Part shown: positions 48,057 through 60,100 of the stretch, piece after piece
How positions within the stretch are numbered: the first letter of the stretch is position 1
Layout of the letters: each line of letters begins with the position of its first letter
NCBI GenBank assembly: GCA_947462335.1
Contig: OX381713.1
Coordinates: 22,064,381 to 22,128,380 of the forward strand
DNA length: 64,000 nucleotides
DNA from: Harmothoe impar
Taxonomy: Eukaryota > Annelida > Polychaeta > Phyllodocida > Polynoidae
Direction of reading: 5' to 3'
The notes under the pieces: model-generated
The model's database searches: none
What the model was told of the DNA's origin: nothing
What the model saw: the letters and a program-made list of their open reading frames with translations, nothing else
Program-made: the position numbers and the translations under genes

Positions 48057-49592
48057 TGATCGGTTTTCCCAATTTGTTCGGGTCCTGCCTGTTCGGGTCC
48101 TGCCTGAAAAGCTGCCACGAGCCCACAGTTTGTTTCGCACATGACACCTATAGAGGAGAGTCAAATGAGTTTGACTCTGCATTCCTGAAGAGTCAACAGG
48201 AGTTGACCCATCAAAAGAGGGGGAGTCAAAATCAATACTTGAATACATAACTGGCATGCAGGTAAGGCGGATTGCGTACTTATGTCAGGGTAGAATAGAA
48301 GCAACAGATGTATATAATAAGTGGACAGGCAAGGTGAGAGAAGTGTGTAGCGAGGGTATTGCCCAACAGAGGTCAATAACAAGACATGTTTTCATGCCCA
48401 CCACGTCTCCTTGTGTGAGAGGGCTAAGTTATATCTGCCTCGCAATATATACTGCAGACCATTGGCCATATACATCAAATCAGATGCCAATATCATAGTA
48501 AGTAGTGCAGTACATTATATCTCAGACAGTTAGTGCCCAGCCTTATGGTCATTTGTCTTACCTACAAATATGGTGACTAAGCTCTATACTGTTGATATTC
48601 TTGTATAGTTAATCATAATATTTAATTCAGGTGATTTAAGTGGAAAAGCTTTTCCATTGACATCCCTTCAGTACACTATTGTGACATGGTGGACCTCTCT
48701 ATAAAGAATCAAAATTGGTCACTGGTACAAAACTAGTGTTGGTTGCCCCATCAGATGGTTTCATATGCAAATGCTAGGGCCAAGGAGTAAGACTGCAGTA
48801 CATGTAGCTGTGACCCCTCCACTAGAGTCATCATGACTCTGCTACCAGAGTCAACTAGAGTTGACTATGGTAAAAGAGCCATGGCGATACTTTTACTTCT
48901 CTCTGTGTAGGTAAAACCCAGGTATACTGAGGTCTCCCCAAGCAAAAACCGATTTGGCCCTTTGTGGGCTTGCTACTAGGGTGGGGCATATTCCAAGATG
49001 GATGGACAAGTCTCATCTATACTAGGTCGCAAAGGCTTGTCAATAGTATGGATGAAAGTGATACCACAATAATATTATTACCTATGATATCTATATTACG
49101 AGGTTATGTAGGGAAGCGCACGCTTAAATCAGAGCCAGCGGCCCATACACAAGATAGTGGTATCACATGGTTTATCATTATTGTTCCCCTATATAATGTG
49201 AAACTGGTCCTGTTTTCAAGTGTTATTTAAATCCAGGTTAAACAGGATAAACCGGCAGTCATCCTTTTCATTTTCCGAAATTTAGTATCATTCATTAAGT
49301 ATTTAGAAAAAACTTTCAACTAGTAAGGACAAAACTGAAGACAGAAAAAAACGAAACAATCGAGTACATCACCATGATCCAAAGTTATATAACTGTTCTA
49401 TATAATGAGAATATCAAGTAACCCGAAAGTCAAAATTTAATATCGATACTACTACTTGATAACACACCCCTGAGTCATTTGTGATGTTGATCACACGTCG
49501 CATCTGTTATATGCAACGCCCACTAGCCATACATTCACAAATGTCATATCAGTGACAGTAGGCACATCACAGCAGAGGACACAGCACCAGAG

Positions 49593-49620
49593 ATGAATCA
49601 CGTTGTGGATTCACACTTTC
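49593..49620 (+). CDS. amidohydrolase first exon without a following gene body
   Basis: The exon encodes MNHVVDSHF plus one base before the donor GTGAGT, exactly the length and phase of exon 33247-33274. It differs from that exon at the third residue. No exon 2 (HLWELSRF) lies between it and the next first exon at 54686. It may be an alternative first exon for the copy whose body starts at 63627, or the remnant of a lost gene. The donor is intact, so an alternative promoter is plausible. The preceding GGCACATCACAG block is shared with both other copies. Confidence 0.6.
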
Positions 49621-49699
49621 GTGAGTATCTTAGGCCTTTACAGACTCTCACTAATTGCCATTTTAACCAAGACTGGTCTATATATTGACATGAAATAGG

Positions 49700-50110
49700 T
49701 CGAGAGACCTTCCCTGACCTTCACTCTTACTGCCTCCTCTCTAACTTTTAACTCTCTTCTGTCATTCCCTACTGCTTTGGGGTTGAGCTATCCCTCCCTC
49801 CTCGTCACTCTCCCTGTTCATCTCCCCTGCCCATCCCTCTGCCTTCTCACCTCCCTCTGCCCATCCCTTTGCCTTCTCATCTCCCCTGCCCATCCCTCAC
49901 CCTGCTCATCTCCCCTGCCCATCCTCCTCCAATCCATCTCGCATCTGCCTATATCTCTTCCCCTGCATACCACTATATTTTCCCTATTTTCTCCCATACC
50001 TATCCCCCTGCATATCCCTTTCCGATCTATCCCAATGTATGCTCCTCTCCCTCTCCCCTATCTATATCTCAACTGCCCATCATCCACACTGCCCATTTCT
50101 CCCACTGCTC
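49700..50110 (+). repeat. pyrimidine-rich tract after the first exon
   Basis: A degenerate CCCATCCCTC / CATCTCCCCTGC repeat follows the first exon in unit A; a homologous tract lies at 54800-55400 in unit B, and a shorter CT-rich stretch at 33370-33590 in copy 1. Long serine/proline/leucine frames across these tracts (for example 49777-50187 and 54984-55460) result from lack of stops and are not taken as genes. Confidence 0.6.
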
Positions 50111-50456
50111 ATGTCATTTACCTAGAGCGCCAAAACACTGATAAAACCATAATTCCCTTTATGTTTAAGGTTATAATAGCAACATAAAAGTTGTTACATG
50201 AAGGGACTGTAAATCATATATAATGTGGCAAATTCTGAAATCTGTTGAATAATACACCACAAATACCACCTCCTTCTAACCTTTCAACTTATGATTATAT
50301 GTTCTAAGGTTGTGCGTTCATGTGGGCCTACCTCATCACGCCCTAGTTGTTGGAGAATGGGAATCATCAAGTACTTTACCTCATCTTTATGCACTGTAGC
50401 ACCATATTTAAGTATGCTTTCATAACATGATGGTCCAATTAAACCATGTAAAGTCA

Positions 50457-50753
50457 TTAGGGAGTGCTCATTTTTTAACAACAGGGGGGGGGGGGGTGGA
50501 TTTGGGGGGGGGGGTAAAAAATTTGGACCCCTTGACCGGGGGGGGGTCAAAAAAATTCAACCTGTTTTGAGGGAAAAAGTCCGCGCGTTACTATGCTACA
50601 AAGGGGCGCGAACGCGCACGATTTTCGGCCTGCCGGGGGGAGGGGGGGGGGTAAAAATTCCGACCCCTCTGGGGGGGGGGGGTGAAAAAATTTCGCACGG
50701 GCCGTGCAAAATCTCACCGCACCCCCTGTTGTTAAAAAATGAGCACTCCCTTA
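50457..50753. mobile_element. 291-bp G-rich foldback element
   Basis: The element at 50460-50750 has inverted ends GGGAGTGCTCATTTTTTAAC and GTTAAAAAATGAGCACTCCC, flanked by TTA at 50457-50459 and 50751-50753. The interior is mostly G runs. The equivalent place in unit B (56700-56720) has no insert, so it arrived after the duplication. Confidence 0.85.
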
Positions 50754-51484
50754 GTTTTATAATTATGTTATTTATCCATAAAGTTAAACCCCCACCTAGC
50801 TTATAATAAAGGGTTGAGTATCTGTCGTGCCTCTGCTCCAACTGTTGCTGGTGGGGTACCAACATGTGGCCCTTTAACAGGCCATACACCTAAGAAATGG
50901 CTTGTTTATAACCAGTAATCAGTACCATGACCATCTAGCGGATTTGTGCATCAAGACCTAACATGAACTAGAATATGTATGGAATGATATGTGGATAGAC
51001 ATATAGAAGCGTTGGTGAATAGCCATTCAACTAGCTTTGTGAGGCGACCTGTGCTTGTTTCTATGGGATGACAGATCGTCATGATTGCTAGAAATTTATT
51101 TTTTTAGATGGCCATTGTCCACTTATAGAAAACGAGGATATGAGAAGTCGAATACTTGAGATGTAGGATTGCGTGGACTGTTTTTAAACTCTGGCCGTGT
51201 CCTCGCGTAAAATAAATCACCTAAACAGATACTTTTAAAACCGATCCCCTATCCATACTATTCGGGGTATCGCCTATCTGAAGTATGCTACTGAATGCTC
51301 TGATGTATCCGCATCGCCCTGATGTATCAAATCAGCTGTATCATGATGCAAAGTATCCTTGCCGATGCTCTAAAGTTAGGTCAATATTGGAGAATTGGAA
51401 CCTCTGCCAGTCAGTAGCCATGCAGCCCTGGAGACTACACTGTCTATATACCTCTTTCGCTACCACATTATTATATGTATAGTC

Positions 51485-52035
51485 TCAAGAACTTTTTCAC
51501 TGTAAGCAGGACATTCTGGGTGTCATTTTAAGTTGAATTAAGTACGGGTAGGCCTATGGGAAGTATTTTTTCATAATAAATTAAGAATCTTTGGGCAATT
51601 TTCGACAACTTTTTGAAATGTTATATAAACATATTTGGTGTCATTTCAAAGGTATTTTTTTCCTCTATAAGATGCACTAACTAGTTAGTTGATACATGTA
51701 ATGGCATGAGAGCGAAATCATAATGACACACCAAACCTTCAAGACACACTGCTTATATACCACCTCTCACTATATCACACCCTTAGAAATACAGTATTGA
51801 TAATGTCACCCCTGTAATACTGTCACTCTAGGCATCATTTTGAGGCATAAGAAGTGAGGGTAGGCCTATCACAGATATTTTTTATTAAATAAAATATGAA
51901 TCTTTTGGTAATTTTTAGCATATTTAGACAATTTTCATCAATTTGGGAAATGTTATGTGAACATATTTGAGGACATTTGAAAGATATTTTTTCACTCTAT
52001 TATATGCATCAATTAGTTGGTTGATATGACAAACC
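51485..52035 (+). repeat. diverged tandem duplication, about 210-bp blocks
   Basis: Blocks at about 51485-51690 and 51810-52030 share GGTAGGCCTAT, AATCTTTKGG, AATTTTC, AAATGTTAT, AACATATTTG and AGTTRGTTGATA in order. No gene is recognised here or in 52036-54560, where an A-rich, frame-poor sequence carries a GAATT microsatellite at about 52991-53018 and TATAAGCC-like words at 54010-54400. Confidence 0.6.
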
Positions 52036-54569
52036 AAGTAAGAGGGAGAGCATCATGAAGCACCCAGCCCCCTTGCCCAAGAGGCCGGGTCTGAAGGCAT
52101 ATTACCTCACATATACTAGCTATATATAAGTTTCATAAGACACGTTTAAACACATATGGCATACAAATCCCTAGGCCACTGCTAATTGATATTCCATGCA
52201 AAAATAATTTGATTGTTGCTCTTGTTAGCCCATTTGTGCCCAGCATAGAAACAACAATATTGGGATTTGTAAATTATCATGCAATAGACATAATAGTTAC
52301 ATAGTTGTGATGTTTATCAATACGAATAGTATAAAAGAGTTGATATTATATGTTAGATTCAGAATTCGAGAAGAAATTATGTCCTAAGTTGCTATAAAGT
52401 AGCCTATAATACGCCAACGTTAAGTCTGTAGATAGCGCTATAAATACCGGTAAGATGAACAGGTAACAAAGATATAATATTATGACGGTAAGGCTATGAT
52501 ATTAAATCTGATAAATACAAACAATGACTTGGGCTTAGGCTAAGGCATGTTTACCCGCCATATTTATTAACAATAACAATAAATCCATATTAAAAAAAAA
52601 ATTCCCGTGAGTCTCCGTTTTTACACGCCGACTTGTGCCTTCTTCAATCCTCACAACAACAATGGCCGCTTACAGATCGGTGCGGACGGATATGAACTAT
52701 GCGCATGCGCGCCACGAATGTTACCCGGTGATTCCCGCCACCACTCTGGGCTCAGTTATATACCAGAAATACCAAGGTCATTTCTTGTAACGATATTAGT
52801 GATATTTCAACAATTTTAGAGAATTTCGTGACTTTTATCAAATCACTTAGTATCATATAATACGTTTAACAGATAAACACAGCCTGAAACTTATTTTTAC
52901 TATATTGACCTATACCTGTAACATAAATCAACTTAATATATGAAACAACTGTTGTGGGGTGTTGATGTAAAGTTTGGTAATTTCAGCTGGATTGAATTGA
53001 ATTGAATTGAATTGAAACTTCTTTTATTTATACTGTATAAGGTAGGCCCAGGGCCTGTTTGCTACATACAGTGGTGTAGAGAATGTCTCGATGTAATGAG
53101 AATGTACATACAACTTCCATATCGGGGAATTATATGCCTCTACACATGGGGAGTGCTCCCCTCATAGGGGATGCCCTGACTTAGGGAGCACTCTCATGGA
53201 AGATACTTAATACTAATTTGTTAACATAGCATATATTTGAATTCTGTCCAGTTAGGGTGGACAGGACCACTATTGACTTCATATTTAGAGCATAATGCAT
53301 CTTAGTAGAATAGGGTGGGATATAATCCCAAGGTAAACTAATAAACAAAACAGAATGATTTTTTTTGGACTAGGTGGTAAAAGTCCTGACACGATGTTTG
53401 TGTGTCAAGGCACGATGTTTATGTGCTGTTTGAGGACATTGGAAAAATTGGCATATATCCCATTTTTAATTGAGATTTCTAAACTCAACTCTGGCTATTC
53501 AGATCCTGGAAAAAAAAAAGCACAGTCTCTAAGACTTATACAAAGAATTCCTAGAAAACCAACGGAATATCTGAGATATTGATGAATTGAGACCCTACCA
53601 AATTTGTGATATTTAACCAGTTTTGTCCAAGATCTATGGTAATATATGTAACATATCACGATTTTGAGGATCTGTAAAAATAAAAGTTGATGTCTGCATT
53701 TATTTAGTCTTTATTGGATAAATGGGATATATATGGTGAAGAGGGATCAGGCATTTTCCAGGATCTATTAATTTTTTCAGGGATTTCAGAATGCTATTAA
53801 TATGCCTTCATAATCTAGGGGAGACCGAGGTCTGAAATTGGCTAAGTCCAAACAACAATTTTACATTTTAAGATGGTTCCCAAATCTAAACCGCTGGACC
53901 GATTTTTATGATATTTAAACTGTAATCCTCTTTTAACATGGTCTTTCCATCAAACTAGTTCCCACATGTGCACCTATAATATCTGAAAATGACCTGGGAT
54001 ACCTAGTCTTATATAAGCCGGGGCCCGAATATAAGCCTGGTCCCCGAAGGCAACTTTTAAAGAATCATCAGGAGAGCATAACTTCACTTCTAACCGGAAT
54101 ATTTTCATAATTCCTTCAGGTAAATGAATCCAACGCACCATCCTTTACACTTGGAACACTTCAGTTATAGATAATGTTTAAATTTGTCATGTTATCTTTA
54201 GAATATATCCAGAAAAATGTGTAAAAATAGTGAATATATACAAGAATTATAGAAAGACTGCCAGAGTGGATATTTGAATTAGAGAAATACAGGAGAAGAA
54301 AAAAAATATGAGCCTGCCTCGAATATAAGCCTGCCCTGTTTATAAACCGGGTCAATTACCCTGTTGCAATCAATATAAGCCCAGGAACGGGGAAATACAG
54401 TATAACAGTTTAGCCGTTATCATTTCTTTGCCATTATTCAATTTAAAAAAACAACTTGTACGAGACTTCCCCTCATCCTCCATTATTCTTTCTATGAGCA
54501 TAATATTGCTAGATGGATGACTGATCACAATTAATTTTGTTCACAAAAAATCTGTCAGATAACATGACC

Positions 54570-57140
54570 CTGAGTTATTTGTAATGTTGATCACACACCA
54601 TATCTGTCAAATGCGACACCCACTTGCCCTATCTTCACCAATATCAGTGGTAGTAGGCACATCACAGAGAGAACACAGGTCCGAGATGGATAGCGTTGTG
54701 GATTCACACTTTCGTGAGTATCTATGCCTATACAAGCTCATTAATTGACATAGTAACCAAGCATAGACTGGTCTGCATATTGACATGACAAAGACCAAGG
54801 GACTTTCCCTGACCTTCACTCTCACTGTCCCCTCTCTAAGTCTCCTCTGTGGCATTTCACACTTCCTTGGGGATGAGTTATCCTTCCCTACCCGTCACTC
54901 TCCTATCAATTCTCCTGTCTTAAGCCTTAACCAACTAGTATCCCTCCCTCCTCATACCCATCCTTACCCTACCTATCTCTCTCTTGTCTATCTGCTACTC
55001 TATATATCCCTTCCTTATACATATCGCCCTCGCTTTCCCTCCCCATACTCACGCACTGCCTACCCTCACTCTGCTCTCTCTTTTTCAAGCCACTAAGGTA
55101 TTTCCATGCATAGCCGTTCCCCAAACTCACCCCCTGCCCATCCCTCTCCCTACTCATCTCCCCTGCCTACTCTCTCCCAATCCATCTCTCATCTGCCTTT
55201 CTCTTCCCCTGCCTATATCCAACCATACCTATTCCCATGTCTATCCCCCCGTGACCCATGTATGCCCACCCCCTGACCATCTCTTCCACTGCCCAAATGA
55301 TTCCTTTCCCCATCTCCCTTGTTTTCTATCTCCCACCTGCCTATCTTTCCTATTGCCCATATCTCTTACTGCCCATCTGACCGCTGTCCATTTGCCCATC
55401 ATCGGCTGCTTCTATGGGCCCAAGAGAGGAGATAAAACCGCCATGCCCTTCTGTGTATAGTTATAAGAGCAACATTATAAGTTGTTACATGCAGGGGCTG
55501 TAAATCATATATATGACACATTGTGAAATCTGTTCACTAAACCACCATAAATACCACCTCCCTCTAGCCTATCAACTTATAATTGTGTGTTTTAAGCCTG
55601 TGCATTCATGTGGGGGCTACCTCTACTAGGGTAGATTCACCCAAAGACGGACACTTTCAGCACTATAAAACGTAATATATCGTAAATTATATGCCATATA
55701 TATGAGTATTACAGTAAATTTGAAGAGTTCCTCTCATCAACAAAGGAAAGGGCATACCTATAAACTTGTTTTGTCTATGGCTTATAATGTCCTAAACTAA
55801 GCCTGTTTCATGGTCCCGAGCTGGCACAGAGTATGCATTGCTGCAGTGTACCTGGTGTCGGACAGGGTGACTACATGCCATGTCCTACTGCTCCATCTAC
55901 ACCCAAGTAATGTATGAGGACTTAGACAATAAGATACATGTATTTTAAAGTAGATTATAGCAAAAAGGGGCACAATAATTACCAGAAAACATATTTAGAG
56001 ACCTATTAAAATTGAGATATAATTACACCTTGAGTCGGACAGAATTATGTACTGGTACTTTATCCTTGCTGCAAACATAGAGATAACAAATTTATAACTA
56101 TTCCAGTAAATGTTACAAAGTTCATATAACTTAAAGTACATACTCAAATTACATTGGCTACACTATACTAAGTTATCTCAATATGAAGGGAATTTGTATA
56201 GATTTTTTACATGGGGCATGTTCAATGAGGTTAAAACCCTATTTTAAATTTACGTTAGCTTAATACCTTTGATGATGTCCATACCTGGATACATTATGTT
56301 ATGTGTGCCATACTACTAAGACAAACCAATCACTATTACTAGAAAAAAACAAAAGAAAGCTAAAGTGTCCGACTTCAGGTGAAATTGAGACATTTTATTC
56401 CCCAACTTTAGAGAGTGATATTTCCCATTAAAACACATATAATGTACAAAATAATGGCTGGAATATTACATTTCAATACCCCTCTCTCTATATCCATCCC
56501 GATAATAGCTTTGTTTTGAATATGTAAAGATCCACAGCTCAGAGAAAAGAGGTCGCATTTGCACTGCCAACGAGCGTCCGAAAGTGGTGAATCTACCCTA
56601 TGCCCTAGTTGTTTGAGAATGGGAATCATGCCATACTTTACTCCACCTGTAGCCCCATATTTATAAACATCGTTAACATAACAGTCCAATTAAACCAGGC
56701 CCATATCTAGTCATTGCTTCTATAGTTATGTTGTTTATCCATAGAGTTTAATTCCCACCCACCCTATGTAAAGGGTTGAGTTTCTGTCCTTCCTTTTACT
56801 GAGACAGTTACTCTCGGGGTACCAACATGTGGCCCTTTAAGAGGTCATTTACCTATGAAATGGCTTTTTTACAATCAGTAGGTATTATCATGAACAAGAC
56901 TTAACACGAACTCGAATTTGTTTAGAGTTATATTTGGACGGACATATACAATCGTTGATGAATCTTCAAGTGGCTTTGTGAGATGACCTGTGTCATTTTC
57001 TATGGGATGATAGACCCTCATTATCGCTATAAATTCATTGAGGATTCATAATGAATATTTTATATGGCTATTGTCCACTTAAAGAAAAAGAGGATATCAG
57101 AATTCTAATCTGTGAGAGACAGGATTGCATGGACTGTTTT
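54570..57140 (+). repeat. segmental duplication, unit B (around the third first exon)
   Basis: This is the partner of 49480-51190. It is longer because of a 970-bp insert at 55629-56598. The order of shared blocks is kept throughout, which shows one duplication and not scattered repeats. Confidence 0.8.
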
Positions 57141-60100
57141 CATAATCTTTTGTTGTTGTTGGTATGAGTAGGCCTAGGCCTACTACCATTTCAGTTTATC
57201 AATAGTGGAGCAGTAATAGAGTTTATCAATGAGAGTTTATGCAGCTGGGATATATCATGTCCAAGTCTTACACCAGAGTCACTGGATTATAGAATTTTAT
57301 TTCATGGTGAATATGGCCTATCAATGTTAAAGCTATGGGAGTGCCGTATGCCCGGGGGGGGCACTTCATATATTTTGTATACACAGGTGTGCGGCTGGGA
57401 AGGGCACTTTTTGAGCAAAATCCCCCTCACCAAGGGTCTGCTTTTCACCAAAATCCCCCTCACCAAGGGTCAATTTTCACCAAAATCCCCCTCACCAAGG
57501 GTCACTTTTCGAGGATTTCAACATAATCCCACAAAAAAGGGTCACATTTTGCCAAAATTCTTTGCACAAAGGTCACTTTTGACCAAAATTCTTACACCAA
57601 GGCCGACTCCTCTGGGAAAATTGCTAAAACCTAGGCACTTTTGTCCAAAATCCCCCTCAGCAAGGGTCACTTTTGACCAAAATCCCCCTCACCAAGGGTC
57701 ACTTCTGACCAAAATCCCCCTCACCAAGGGTGAGGGTTGTCAAAGGGCCAGCCGCACACCCGTGTCAAAAAAAAATTGAGTGCCCCCCCCGGGGCCGTAT
57801 GCGAGGGCAGCGTGAAATAACCCTCGGCCGTATTTCACGCTCTGCCCGTATTTCACGCTCCCGAGGGTCGCCATGGGTCGCCATGGGCGTTTCTAGGCTA
57901 CCGATGGTCACGTGACCTGCGCGGAATTCAAAATGGCGGCCGACGGATGTAAACAAACACCGCAGAAGTAAAAAAACGTTGCAGAAGTAAACAAACATGG
58001 ATTGTGTATCTATTTTTGACTGAAATACCCTGAAATAAATACAGAGCGGCACTTAAAAGTGCCCTCTTCAGTGGTTATTGCACTCGTGGTGCTAGGGCCG
58101 TATTGCACTCGGCCTACGGCCATCGTGCAATACGGCCCTAGCACCACTCATGCAATAACCACTGACTCGGTCACTTTAGCGTGCAGCTCTGTCTATATAC
58201 TGATATGTACACTGTAAAAGAATTCCGTTGAAAATACGTAAAGCCAATGTAAAATTTTAGGGCGGAGGATCATAATACATCATTACAGCACGGCAATGGA
58301 AAATCAATCAATTTTACTTCAAATATCCATAATCCAGTACAGTGAAACACAGTTTATTTATTTATTTTTTTGGAAATACAAGATGTCCTATGCTTTAGCA
58401 CTGAAGGGCCGTATTCAATGCCCCCATTGAATACAACATGGCCGTATTCAATGGGCTAAGAAAAAGTTGGTTTTCATTCATTAAAAAATAATAAACACAA
58501 ATGCCAACTACATTGATACCGCTCTGATGTATTTCACTCGTGGGGGCTGAGGCGCATCCCACTCAGCCTGCGGCTTCGTGGGATACTGCCCCAGCCCCCA
58601 CTCGTGAAATACAACAGAGACGGTATCAATGGGCGTTGGCATTCGTCTATGTATTTGTGGAAACAGAGGTCGTAATGTAACGGATCAGATAGAGAGATGA
58701 ACGTGAGGTGCTTCCTTTGCTTCTCTAGATAATCAATATGGAAATAGAGATAGGGGTCTGTTGTGTCTGAAGTCATGTGCTTTATTCGTGAACGGTGTCA
58801 TGTTATACAGACCAATATAGAGTAGACAGAGGTGCTGCCGTTCATAAGGTTATAAGCGTAAACATCGTCATGGCCGTATATACGTGAGTACACAACACTC
58901 CTCCACACTTAATATATATGTGCTGGAATAAACATATGATTAGACATCACCTTATTGGTGTCAATGAACTTAAAGTCTTTGAGTCTTTTTGAGAATACTG
59001 TAGTATACTATAAGGAGTCTTTTATCTCTTTGAGATTACTGATAACGATAACTCTTATCTTTATGTAATGTTACTTTAACTTGAACAATAATACTGTTAG
59101 AAACACAAATATATCAGTCTCTGAAATAGAACAGTTATTTAGGCACATAGTCATTGAACTTTGCTGGAGCCCTTCTAGGTCTCACAGATACACGTCTTGG
59201 AGACGGCACTCTCGGTGGAGTAGCAACCACCTGGGGTGGAATAGCTCTAGGTGGTTCCTCATAGGTAACCACATCTTCCTGTGGCATGGCCGTAGCTGGC
59301 GTTTCAACAACTACAGGGTCATTACCACCTTTGGGTATATCACTTATGATATCCGTGATTGGCCTTTGCATAGGCCTGAGCTGTTCGTCATCAATGTCAT
59401 CTTCGATGGTTTCGCCGGACTTTCGAAGATGGTCGACATGGACGTAACGGATGTTACGGCCGATTCGTACCAAGTACTGTACGGGACCCTTCCTAGACAC
59501 TATGGATCCTGGTACATACTTTACGTCGGTGCCTCGGCAGTTCTTTACACGTACTCTTTCTCCTTTCTCAAACTCTCTTAGCTGTGGCACTCGCTGGTCT
59601 CGATACTCTATCATTTTGTCCTGTTTTCCCTCCACCGTCACATGAAGGTCGGGCTTTATCATCGACAACCGCGTGTGAAGCTGTCTTTTGAGAAACAACT
59701 CGGATGGGGATACCCCTGTCACCGAGTGAGGCGTCGAATTATACGACAGGAGGAAACTACACAGCTTTCTGTGAGTAGTCATGCCGGGTTTCTCGTCCAA
59801 TGTATGCCGCTTTAAGGCATTTTTCAGGGTCTGCACCGCTCGTTCTGCAAGTCCGTTGGACGCTGGATGGTAGGGAGCTGTCAAGGTATGTTTTATACCC
59901 TTGTTATGCAGGAACTCGCGAAACACTTCCGCGATGAATTGTGGGCCGTTGTCGCTCACAACCTCTCTTGGGAACCCGTTATGGGCGAACATCCGCTCCA
60001 GTACCTCTATGGTCTTTTCTGCGGTCGTAGATTTCATGAGCACTACATCTAACCACTTTGAGTGTGCGTCTACTACCACTAGGAACATTTCGGATTTATA

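Larger units (their letters stand above)
49480..51190 (+). repeat. segmental duplication, unit A (around the second first exon)
   Basis: From TGAGTCATTTGTGATGTTGA to GGATTGCGTGGACTG this segment matches 54570-57140 in order: upstream region, first exon, CT-rich stretch, GTTGTTACATG block, AGTTGTTGGAGAATGGGAATC block and AACATGTGGCCCTTTAA block. Unit A alone contains the insert 50460-50750. Copy 1 of the gene shares only the part around its first exon. Confidence 0.8.

Noticed and set aside
54984..55460. 158-residue serine/proline-rich protein
   Set aside because: Pyrimidine-rich degenerate repeat without stops; the homologous tract at 49700-50110 does not keep the same protein.
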